DNA of 64,000 nt from Dinoroseobacter sp049800775 (GTDB lineage Bacteria > Pseudomonadota > Alphaproteobacteria > Rhodobacterales > Rhodobacteraceae). The notes beneath the pieces were generated by a model. It had not been told where the DNA came from. It searched no databases and saw nothing but the letters and a program-made list of their open reading frames with translations. The translations under genes were made by a program, and so were the position numbers. The stretch's first letter is position 1, and every line of letters starts with the position of its first letter. Below are positions 52,411 through 59,861 of the stretch, in pieces. The DNA is taken from assembly GCF_049800775.1 (NCBI RefSeq), contig NZ_JBNAFR010000003.1:124001-188000 (forward strand), written 5' to 3'.

Positions 52411-54752
52411 TCGGCCCGGGGCGCGGTGAGGTTCATCATCAACCGGAACGCACCGGGGGTCAGACGCTCCATCTGGTGGTGCAGGATCAGCGCGCAATGG
52501 ACATGCCGCCCGGCGCCGATCTCGGCGGCCAGCAGCGCGCCGCGATGGGGGGCTTCACCCGGATCGGCCATCTCCAGAAGCGGGGTATAGGCCGTGTCCC
52601 AGGATTTGGCGAAATAGAGCCCGCGCTCCTTGTGCCAGCCTTCCCAATCCTTGGGGCCGATGCGGTTCGGATGGGTCAGGCAGGGGTGATCGGGGGCGAG
52701 GGCCGTGACCTCGGCCCGCTCATCCGTGACCCGCCAGCGCAGGGAGGGTTGCCCGATCTCCAGCGGGCGCGGCGCGGTTCGGGCGGCATCCCAGTTGTCC
52801 CATGGGCGGTGATAAAGCGTCAGCAATGTGCCGCCCTCTGCCACCCAGTCATGGATCGCCGGCAGGGCCTCGGTCAGCCCCTTCCGCATCCGGATCGCAA
52901 AAATCCCGATGACCAGCGTGTCGTAGCGGGCCAGGGCGTCGGCATCGCTCAACTCGCGGTCACTGAGCGCGGTGACATCCGCGCCGATCTGGCCGAGCCA
53001 ATGGTCAACCCGGTCATTGCCTCCTCCGATATAGCCGATCCGTCCGGGATGCAGCGCGGCGTCGAGAACGCGGACCTGCACCTCCGCCGCGCCCGACAGA
53101 AGGCGGGGCGCCGTATGGTCGTGGACGATGAGTTGGCTTTCATGGGCCGGGGCCCCGTCGAGGGTCAGGGGCAGGCGGTACAGCCCCTCCGCCGGATCCT
53201 TGGGCAGGGTCACGCGCAGCCCGGTGGCCGTGGGCTCGGCCCGCCACCCCTCGGGCAGGGTGATCCCGGGCGTGGCCCCGGACGGACGGATCTCCCGCAG
53301 GGTCAGCTCGATCACCTCCGGCGGCGCGGCACGGTTCACCGCGATGCGCGTCTGATCACAGGACAGGCTCCGCGCGGGTTGGACGAGCGGCGGCGTCTCG
53401 AAGGGCAGGGAGGTCACGCTCTCGACCCCCAGCGCGCGCGTCACCACGCGCAGGGCGGGTGTGCTTGGCGCATCGGGCAGGAAAACCGGCGGATAGGCGT
53501 CCGAGGGCGCGGCCTCGGGCCCGGGGCCGATCGCACTGCCGGCCTGCACCCAGTCGGGGGGCAGCATCGGCATCACCTCGACCGAACCTGTCTCGGCAAA
53601 ATGCTCCACCGTCAGCTCGGTGACCTCGCCCGGGGCCAGCACGGTGCGCGCCACATGGCCATGGATCTCGACCCCGGCAGCTGCGCGGATCAGGGTCGAA
53701 AGCTGTGCGATCTTGCGGGCGATCCGATGGGCGCTGCGCGGCGGGTTTCGGGCTTCGGCCGCCCGGCGCAGGGCCTGCAGGGCTGCGGTCGCCGCGGCGA
53801 GGATGTCGGCCGTATCGGGAAAGGCAGCTGCGGAGCGGGCGATCTGCGCCTCCGCCTCAGCCAGATCCACCTTTGCCGGGCTGTCCAGCGCGCTGAGCGC
53901 GGCGGGCAGACCGTCCGAAACCGCTGTGTCAGGGCCCGTGGTCCGCCGCCGGGCCAGGTGCAGGGGCAGATCGCGCCCTGCCCCGCGCGGGACCCAGCGG
54001 CCCATGGCTTGCGTCCGGTGGCAGGCGCGCGATTGCTGGCCGATCTGGGCATAGTCCCAGCCCGTGACCGGATCGCGCCCGGCGGCGGGCACGGTCATCG
54101 TGGCCGGAGGCGGCGGCAGATCATCGTCATAGGCCTGCCCCGCACCGGACCATCCGGGCAGATAGAGCTTCGCAATCTCCCATGGCGCGCCAAGCTCGGG
54201 GGCAAAGCCCGGATCGGCGGCCAGATCAAACGCTTCATGGGCGGCCTGTGTCATGGCCCGGTGATGGCCATGCTGGCCCGGCACATCGAGGAAGGTGGGG
54301 CAGAGGATATCCGGCTTCTCGGCGCGGATCACCTGTACCAGCCGGGTCAGCGTGCGGTCGCGGCCCCAATTGCGCAGGGTCTCTTCGCCGGATTTCGAGA
54401 AGCCGAAATCGAAGATCGCGTCGTCAGGGTGCTCGGACAGCCAATAGAGCCGCAGGGGCAGGATCTCGGCCGCGCGCTCCATCTCGGCGGTGCGCAGGGT
54501 GCCAAGCGCGGTGGTTGCCTCGGTCCCGATATCGTTCTGCCCGCCTTCGCCGCGATTGGCGCAGACATAGCTGAGCTCGATCCCGTCGCGCCAGCTCAGC
54601 GCGGCGAGCATGTCCGAGATCTCATCATCCGGGTGGGCGCCCGAATTCATGAAACTCACCGTTGTCTGCAGCGGGCGCAGGGCGCGCCACAGCGCGGTGA
54701 TGCGGGGCGCGGCGCGTTGGGCGGCGATGCGGGTCTGGTCCGGGGTCGGCAT
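52407..54752 (-). CDS. PIG-L family deacetylase fused to a C-terminal ThuA/GATase-like domain
   Basis: A 781-residue protein. Residues 30-200 are a PIG-L (LmbE) zinc deacetylase: SGAHPDDE gives His40, Asp42/Asp43; GQHGHHR gives His164/165. Known family substrates are N-acetylglucosamine-bearing molecules (GlcNAc-PI, GlcNAc-inositol, chitobiose). A middle beta-rich part (about 360-570) looks like an NEW3/Ig-type spacer. Residues 585-781 look like a ThuA/glutamine-amidotransferase-type fold (ALARYDTLVIGIFAIRM, WVAEGGTLLTLYHRP) without an obvious catalytic Cys. No signal peptide seen, so it is probably cytoplasmic. It lies 12 bases after the ROK gene and is coupled to the DMT gene. Confidence 0.82.
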   Translation of the reverse strand: MPTPDQTRIAAQRAAPRITALWRALRPLQTTVSFMNSGAHPDDEISDMLAALSWRDGIELSYVCANRGEGGQNDIGTEATTALGTLRTAEMERAAEILPLRLYWLSEHPDDAIFDFGFSKSGEETLRNWGRDRTLTRLVQVIRAEKPDILCPTFLDVPGQHGHHRAMTQAAHEAFDLAADPGFAPELGAPWEIAKLYLPGWSGAGQAYDDDLPPPPATMTVPAAGRDPVTGWDYAQIGQQSRACHRTQAMGRWVPRGAGRDLPLHLARRRTTGPDTAVSDGLPAALSALDSPAKVDLAEAEAQIARSAAAFPDTADILAAATAALQALRRAAEARNPPRSAHRIARKIAQLSTLIRAAAGVEIHGHVARTVLAPGEVTELTVEHFAETGSVEVMPMLPPDWVQAGSAIGPGPEAAPSDAYPPVFLPDAPSTPALRVVTRALGVESVTSLPFETPPLVQPARSLSCDQTRIAVNRAAPPEVIELTLREIRPSGATPGITLPEGWRAEPTATGLRVTLPKDPAEGLYRLPLTLDGAPAHESQLIVHDHTAPRLLSGAAEVQVRVLDAALHPGRIGYIGGGNDRVDHWLGQIGADVTALSDRELSDADALARYDTLVIGIFAIRMRKGLTEALPAIHDWVAEGGTLLTLYHRPWDNWDAARTAPRPLEIGQPSLRWRVTDERAEVTALAPDHPCLTHPNRIGPKDWEGWHKERGLYFAKSWDTAYTPLLEMADPGEAPHRGALLAAEIGAGRHVHCALILHHQMERLTPGAFRLMMNLTAPRAE

Positions 54753-54764
54753 GGCGACGGCTCC

Positions 54765-55937
54765 TCAGGCGGAGAGACTGAATTGCGGTGAGAGCGCGTT
54801 GCTGAGCACGAGGGCAGCGGCCCCGCGCGTGGCGGTGAGACGCCCGCAACTGCCCACTTGCAGACGCGGGTATTGCCGGTCCGGGCGGTGGGCGACCGAA
54901 ACCTCCGGCAGGGTGATCCGCGCGACCATGGCCTCGACGATCTCTGCGGGCATGGCCCCGCCCAGCAGGATGGTTTCTGGGTCGAACAGGTTCTCGAGCA
55001 GGGGCAGGACCTGCGAGAGGGCCGCCGCCGCGCCGTCGATCCATCCCAGCAGCGCGGGCTGTCCATCGGCGAAGTGGCGCGCGAGCTGCTCGATGTCATC
55101 CCCGGGCAGGCCCGCGCGGGCCAGATGGCTCTGGACCGCGTTGCGGCTGGCGCAGTTTTCCAGAGTGCGGGGGCCGTCCGGGGTCATGACCGGGATCTGG
55201 CCGAGCTCGCCCGCATTGCCGAAGGCACCGGTAATGAGCTGCCCATGGGCGACGAGCCCGAGCCCCAGCCCGGACCCGAAATAGAGATAGCCAAAGGTTT
55301 GGACACCTTGGGCCAGCCCGCCCAGCCGCTCGGCCATGGCCGCCGCATTGGCGTCGTTCTGCACGAAGACGGGTCCGTCGAGGGCGGTTTCGAAAGCCTC
55401 CTGCACATTGATATCGGTCCAGCCGGTCAGGTCCGCCGACGCCCCGGACAGCCCGGTCGCGCCGAACGGGCCGGGCATCACGAGACCAGCCCCGAGGAGC
55501 TTGTGCTGCGCCTGCGGGCAGCTCGCCAGAAGCCGCTGTTTCAGGCTCTTTACAAGGGGCAGGATGGTCTCGGGCGCGGTATCGGTCAGGGACACCCGCT
55601 CGGTCGCCTGGATGGCACCGCCCAGATCGAGCAGGGCGCCGACGATGGCCGTCTGGCGCACTTCGATCCCGAGGGCGAACGCCCCGCCCGGGTTGATCTG
55701 GTACTGCATCGCCGGAAGGCCGCGCCCGACCGTGCGTGCGCCGCACGGCTCAAGCAGCCCGTCGGTTTCGAGATCGGCGATGATGTTGCTCACGGCTTGC
55801 GTGCTCAGCCCCGTGGACCGGGCGAGCGCGGCGCGGCCCATGGGGCCCGCGGCCTGGATCTGGCCGAGGATGACATGCCGGTTATGGCTGCGCGACCGGG
55901 GCGCATTGGCGCCGGGGGAGGGGGGGATCAGGGCCAT
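54765..55937 (-). CDS. ROK-family transcriptional regulator lacking the zinc motif
   Basis: A 390-residue NagC/XylR-type ROK repressor: winged helix AALARSTGLSTQAVSNIIADL, then sugar-binding domain with FVQNDANAAAMAE and GNAGELGQIPVM. In Mlc/NagC the next block is a structural zinc site (H...CxCGxxGCxE). Here the His is Gln (ELGQIP) and the Cys block reads PDGPRTLENCAS, so zinc binding is lost. ATP-site glycines YFGSGLGLGL are present. It is divergent from the sugar ABC operon with two palindromes in between, so it should regulate both directions. Confidence 0.88.
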   Translation of the reverse strand: MALIPPSPGANAPRSRSHNRHVILGQIQAAGPMGRAALARSTGLSTQAVSNIIADLETDGLLEPCGARTVGRGLPAMQYQINPGGAFALGIEVRQTAIVGALLDLGGAIQATERVSLTDTAPETILPLVKSLKQRLLASCPQAQHKLLGAGLVMPGPFGATGLSGASADLTGWTDINVQEAFETALDGPVFVQNDANAAAMAERLGGLAQGVQTFGYLYFGSGLGLGLVAHGQLITGAFGNAGELGQIPVMTPDGPRTLENCASRNAVQSHLARAGLPGDDIEQLARHFADGQPALLGWIDGAAAALSQVLPLLENLFDPETILLGGAMPAEIVEAMVARITLPEVSVAHRPDRQYPRLQVGSCGRLTATRGAAALVLSNALSPQFSLSA

Positions 55938-55952
55938 GCCCTCAGGATTAAG

Positions 55953-55982
55953 TCAAATCAGTTGATAGCTCAAGTGACTTGA
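55953..55982. promoter_or_regulatory. Tandem palindromic operators for the ROK regulator
   Basis: TCAAGTGACTTGA (55970-55982) is a perfect 13-base palindrome. TCAAATCAGTTGA (55953-55965), 17 bases away, has the same TCAA/TTGA ends. Both are in the 114-base gap between the divergent ROK and binding-protein genes. Binding by the ROK protein is inferred. Confidence 0.65.
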
Positions 55983-56051
55983 CCTAAGCTCGCCCCCAGT
56001 GCGGGGCGCGCGCAAGCTGCGGGCCGGAAGACATCATCAGGGAGACGATAG

Positions 56052-57317
56052 ATGACGACAGAATTTCGCAAGCTGACCCTGGCCGGGATGACCAGCCTTC
56101 TGGCGCTGGGCGCGGGGGCGGCGCAGGCCGAAAAGGTCGAGATCGAGTACTGGCAGTATTTCTTCGATGCGCGTGTCACGGCGATGGAGCAGCTGATCGA
56201 AAGCTTCGAGGCGGCCAACCCGGATATCGACGTGACCATGACCCATTTTCCCTATGCGGATTACCGCACCAAGGTCGCCGCAGCGGTGCCTGCGGGCGAG
56301 GGGCCGGATGTGGTGCAACTCTTCTACGGTTGGCTGAACGACTATGTGGAGGCCGAGCTGATCCAGCCGCTTCCGGCGGCGGATTTTCCGCCGGAGACCA
56401 TCGAGGCGGAGTTCTTCCCCATGGTTGCCGCCATGCGCGAGGGTGACAATTACTGGGCCCTGCCGACGGCGGTACGTTCGCTGGCGCTGTTCTACAACGA
56501 GCGCCTGTTTGACGCGGCGGGCATCGACGCGCCCCCCACCACGCTGGACGAGCTGGTCGAGACGGCGGCCAAGCTGACCAAGCGCGATGGCGCGGGCAAT
56601 ATCACCCAGGTCGGGATCACGGCGGGCATGACCGCGCAGGATCACCACTGGTTCCGCGAAGTGTTGGTCCGGCAGATGGGCGGGGAGCCTTATCTGAACG
56701 ACTACCAGACGGTGAACTACAACAGCGAGGCCGGTCAGAAAGCGCTGGAGTTTTACACCAACCTCTTCACCGGCGATGATGCCGTCAGCGCGATTGGCTT
56801 CATGGATGAGCCGCAAGCCGCCTTCAAGGCGGGCCGTGCAGGCATGCATATCGACGGGTCCTTCCGGATCGGCTCGCTGAACAAGACGCGCGGGCTGAAA
56901 TGGGGTGTCACCGAACTGCCGGCGACGGCGGATGGAACGCGCTCGAACTACTCGTCCTATTGGGTGAACGCGATCACCACCAAGGCAGAGGGTGCGAAAT
57001 ACGACGCCTCGGTGAAGTTCATGCAATACATCACCTCGGATGAGGCGATGCAGGTCTGGCTTGATGTGGTTGGGGAACTGCCTGCCAAGCCCTCGGTCGG
57101 GATGACCGATGCCAATGCCGCCGACGAGACTTTTGGCCCGTTCATCCGGGGTCTGGCCTATGCCAACACTACCAAGTTTGCCAATGAGAGCGCCCAGCGT
57201 CAGCTCATGGTCGAGATGGTGGAGCGGATCACCCTGCAGGATGTCTCGTTGGCCGACAGTCTCGCCACGGCGGCGGAGGCCGAGCAGGCGATCCTCGACG
57301 ATTACTACGCCGACTGA
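56052..57317 (+). CDS. Sugar ABC transporter substrate-binding protein
   Basis: A 421-residue family-1 extracellular solute-binding protein (signal peptide ending GAAQAE near residue 26). Typical blocks: IEYWQYFFD start of lobe 1, ALPTAVRSLALFYNERLFDAAGI and the IGSLNKTRG region. GGGAGA precedes the ATG. First gene of the plus-strand catabolic operon; ligand not readable but grouped with UgpB/MalE-type proteins for sugars or sugar conjugates. Confidence 0.93.
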   Translation: MTTEFRKLTLAGMTSLLALGAGAAQAEKVEIEYWQYFFDARVTAMEQLIESFEAANPDIDVTMTHFPYADYRTKVAAAVPAGEGPDVVQLFYGWLNDYVEAELIQPLPAADFPPETIEAEFFPMVAAMREGDNYWALPTAVRSLALFYNERLFDAAGIDAPPTTLDELVETAAKLTKRDGAGNITQVGITAGMTAQDHHWFREVLVRQMGGEPYLNDYQTVNYNSEAGQKALEFYTNLFTGDDAVSAIGFMDEPQAAFKAGRAGMHIDGSFRIGSLNKTRGLKWGVTELPATADGTRSNYSSYWVNAITTKAEGAKYDASVKFMQYITSDEAMQVWLDVVGELPAKPSVGMTDANAADETFGPFIRGLAYANTTKFANESAQRQLMVEMVERITLQDVSLADSLATAAEAEQAILDDYYAD

Positions 57318-57325
57318 GATCGGTG

Positions 57326-57402
57326 GCACCGCCCGGGCGAGCCGGGCGGTGCGGACCCGCCCCGGACCACCATGATCCGCCCTACAGGATCCCGGGGCGG
57401 GT
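57326..57402 (+). other. Two strong intercistronic hairpins after the binding-protein gene
   Basis: First, GCACCGCCCGG/CCGGGCGGTGC is a perfect 11-bp stem with a 5-base loop (57326-57352). Second, ACCCGCCCCGG/CCGGGGCGGGT is a perfect 11-bp stem with a 26-base loop (57355-57402). Neither has a T run. They fill the gap before the permease gene and would protect the binding-protein message and lower downstream expression, as at malE-malF. Confidence 0.7.
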
Positions 57403-57425
57403 GAACCCCTTGCAGAGAGCCGCCG

Positions 57426-58322
57426 ATGCCGGGCTATTCCAACCTGTCGATCAAACAGAAGCAGATCGTCTGGGCGTGGATCTTCCTCGCCGTCCCCGTT
57501 CTGTTTTACGGGATCATCCGGTTCTATCCGACCGGCAACGCCTTTCTGATCTCGTTTCAGGACTGGAACCTGCTCGGGGACCGGGCCTGGACCGGCTGGG
57601 ACAATTACGAGAAACTGGTCGCCGATCCGGTCTTCTGGAAGGTGTTCAAGAACACGTTTCTCTACCTGCTGATCGGCACGCCGGTCAGCCTCGTGATCGC
57701 GTTTGCGGTGGCCTATCATCTGGACAAGCTGCGCTTTGCCCATGGCTTCCTGCGGATGCTCTATTTCTTGCCCTTCATGACCTCAGCGGTGGCCATGGCC
57801 TGGGTCTGGCGCTGGTTCTACCAAGGGGTGCCGATCGGGCTGTTCAACAACCTGTTGGCCTCGGTGGGTATCGCGCAGATCGAGTTTCTGAACTCGACCA
57901 CCAACGCGCTCCCGGCGGTTCTGGCCCCGACGGTCTGGGCGGGGCTCGGATTTCAGATCATTATCTTCATGGCCGGTTTGCGGGCGATCCCGACCTCCTA
58001 TTACGAGGCGGCCAAGATCGACGGGGTGAGCAGCTGGACCGTTCTCACACAGATCACCATCCCGCTTCTGCGGCCCACGATCGTCTTCATCGTGGTGTTT
58101 TCCTCCATCGGGTTTCTGCGGATCTTCGACCATGTCTTCAACATGACGACAAACAATCCCGGCGGGCCGCTGAATTCCACCAAGCCGCTGGTTCTGATGA
58201 TCTATGAGACTGCCTTTTCGAGCTTTGACATGGGCTATGCGGCGGCGCAGACCGTGGTGCTCTTCCTGATCCTGCTGGTGGTGAGCCTGATCCAGCTCTG
58301 GCTGTTGAGGACAGACCGATGA
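57426..58322 (+). CDS. Sugar ABC transporter permease (MalF/UgpA type)
   Basis: A 298-residue inner-membrane permease with six segments and the EAA-loop AIPTSYYEAAKIDGVSSWTV. Its stop overlaps the next permease start as ATGA, so the two subunits are made in equal amount. No Shine-Dalgarno of note. Confidence 0.93.
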   Translation: MPGYSNLSIKQKQIVWAWIFLAVPVLFYGIIRFYPTGNAFLISFQDWNLLGDRAWTGWDNYEKLVADPVFWKVFKNTFLYLLIGTPVSLVIAFAVAYHLDKLRFAHGFLRMLYFLPFMTSAVAMAWVWRWFYQGVPIGLFNNLLASVGIAQIEFLNSTTNALPAVLAPTVWAGLGFQIIIFMAGLRAIPTSYYEAAKIDGVSSWTVLTQITIPLLRPTIVFIVVFSSIGFLRIFDHVFNMTTNNPGGPLNSTKPLVLMIYETAFSSFDMGYAAAQTVVLFLILLVVSLIQLWLLRTDR

Positions 58323-59197
58323 GCACGTTTGAGGAGATCCGTCCGACCGCCAGTGCGGCACTGGATGCCAAGGGTCCGAAGAAGCCGCGCAATATGGGGC
58401 AGGTGATCCGCTGGTGGATCCTGTTTGTCGGCGGGATCCTGATGATCATGCCGATCGTCTACATGATCTCGACCTCGCTGAAATGGCCCCACGAGATTTA
58501 CAACGTCAACCTGATCCCCGAGGAGCCCACCCTCGAGAACTACACCTTCGTGCTGGAGGATGGGCGGTTCTACGGCTGGTTCATCAACTCGCTGATCATC
58601 GCGGTGCTGACGACGATCTCGAACCTCTTTTTCGATAGCCTGGTGGGATACACACTCTGCAAGTTCAAGTTTCCGGGGCGGACGCTGGTCTTCATCGCGA
58701 TCCTGTCGACCTTGATGATCCCGACCGAGATGCTGGTGATCCCGTGGTACCTGATGAGCCAGAGCCTCGGCTGGCTGGACACCTATTGGGGGATCATGTT
58801 CCCCGGCATGATGACGGCCTTTGGTGTGTTCCTGATGAAGCAGTTTTTCGAGAGCGTGCCCGATGACTTTATCGAGGCCGCGCGGATCGACGGGCTGAAC
58901 GAGTTCCAGATCTGGTGGACCGTGGCGATGCCCCTTGTGCGGCCCGCGCTAGCGGCATTGGCGATTTTCGTATTCCTCGGGAACTGGACGGCATTCCTCT
59001 GGCCGTTGATCGTGACCAACTCGGTGGAGATGTACACGCTGCCTGTGGGGCTGTCGGGCTTTGGCGACGAGGCGGATGTGCAATGGGAGCTGATCATGAC
59101 CGGGGCGGCGATCTCGACCATCCCCACACTGATCGTGTTCCTGGTGTTCCAGCGCTTCATCATCCGCGGCGTCGTGATGGCGGGGCTGAAGGGGTGA
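58319..59197 (+). CDS. Sugar ABC transporter permease (MalG/UgpE type)
   Basis: A 292-residue permease with six membrane segments; the EAA-loop is SVPDDFIEAARIDGLNEFQI. N-terminus is cytoplasmic and basic (KGPKKPRNMG). Partner of the preceding permease. The operon's ATPase gene is not directly next but three genes further, after an unusual 229-base gap with a repeat, the VOC gene and the lyase gene. Confidence 0.93.
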   Translation: MSTFEEIRPTASAALDAKGPKKPRNMGQVIRWWILFVGGILMIMPIVYMISTSLKWPHEIYNVNLIPEEPTLENYTFVLEDGRFYGWFINSLIIAVLTTISNLFFDSLVGYTLCKFKFPGRTLVFIAILSTLMIPTEMLVIPWYLMSQSLGWLDTYWGIMFPGMMTAFGVFLMKQFFESVPDDFIEAARIDGLNEFQIWWTVAMPLVRPALAALAIFVFLGNWTAFLWPLIVTNSVEMYTLPVGLSGFGDEADVQWELIMTGAAISTIPTLIVFLVFQRFIIRGVVMAGLKG

Positions 59198-59222
59198 GGG
59201 CCGGTCCGACACTGTCGGCAAT

Positions 59223-59347
59223 CGGTCCAGTGGACCGATTGAGGCCCGAACGGGCGGAGCCCTGGGCAGGCGGTGGTTCGGCGCAGCCGATGAACGGTCT
59301 AGTGGACCTTTCAAGCCGCGAACGCGCGGAGCGCTGGGAAGGTGGCG
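59223..59347. repeat. Imperfect tandem repeat with GGTCC-GGACC palindrome
   Basis: Copies at 59223-59276 and 59295-59347 match at about 41 of 53 positions, 72 bases apart. Each begins with CGGTCYAGTGGACC (a GGTCC/GGACC inverted repeat) and continues with a shared CGAACGSGCGGAGCSCTGGG core. It is noncoding, between permease and VOC genes. It may be a dispersed rhodobacterial palindromic element; only these two copies are visible here. Confidence 0.65.
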
Positions 59348-59426
59348 CGTCGCGGTTCTCTATCCAGATGGCGCGCCCTTGGCTTCGTCAGAATTTGAGT
59401 ATTTGGAGAACAATGAGGGGGGCAGT

Positions 59427-59861
59427 ATGAGCGGGTCAGCCCTCGCGCCGGTTTCGGCGATTGATCACGGGCATCTCTATGTAGCGGATCTGGACGCGGC
59501 TGTGGCTTGGTACGGGCGGGTTCTGGGATTGTCCGAGTTGCCCTTTCGGCCGCGGGCGGCGGAGGGTCGCTACATGGCGACGCCCAAGGGGCAGTATTGC
59601 GCGACGATTTTCCCCGGGCGGCCGCCATCGGACGGGGATCACACCAAGGCGTTTCGGGTTACGGGCACGGTGTTTCTGGGCTTTGCCGAGGTTCTGCCCC
59701 ATCCGGATGTCATGGGGCGGACGGGTACGCCACTGGGGATCGATGACGCAGATGACCATGGCCGGGCCTGGTCATTCTATTTTCAGGATCCCGATGGCAA
59801 TCATCTGGAGCTGACCACCTATGACCATGACAAGGTCCGCGCCGTTCTGGGGGAGCCATGA
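59427..59861 (+). CDS. VOC-family (glyoxalase/bleomycin resistance fold) protein
   Basis: A 144-residue vicinal-oxygen-chelate protein. First half: DHGHLYVADLDAAVAWYGRV with the metal His; second half: YFQDPDGNHLELTTYD with the metal Glu. Members include glyoxalases, dioxygenases, epimerases and resistance proteins; the reaction here is unknown. GAGGGGGG precedes the ATG. The stop overlaps the lyase start as ATGA, so the two products probably act together. Confidence 0.85.
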   Translation: MSGSALAPVSAIDHGHLYVADLDAAVAWYGRVLGLSELPFRPRAAEGRYMATPKGQYCATIFPGRPPSDGDHTKAFRVTGTVFLGFAEVLPHPDVMGRTGTPLGIDDADDHGRAWSFYFQDPDGNHLELTTYDHDKVRAVLGEP

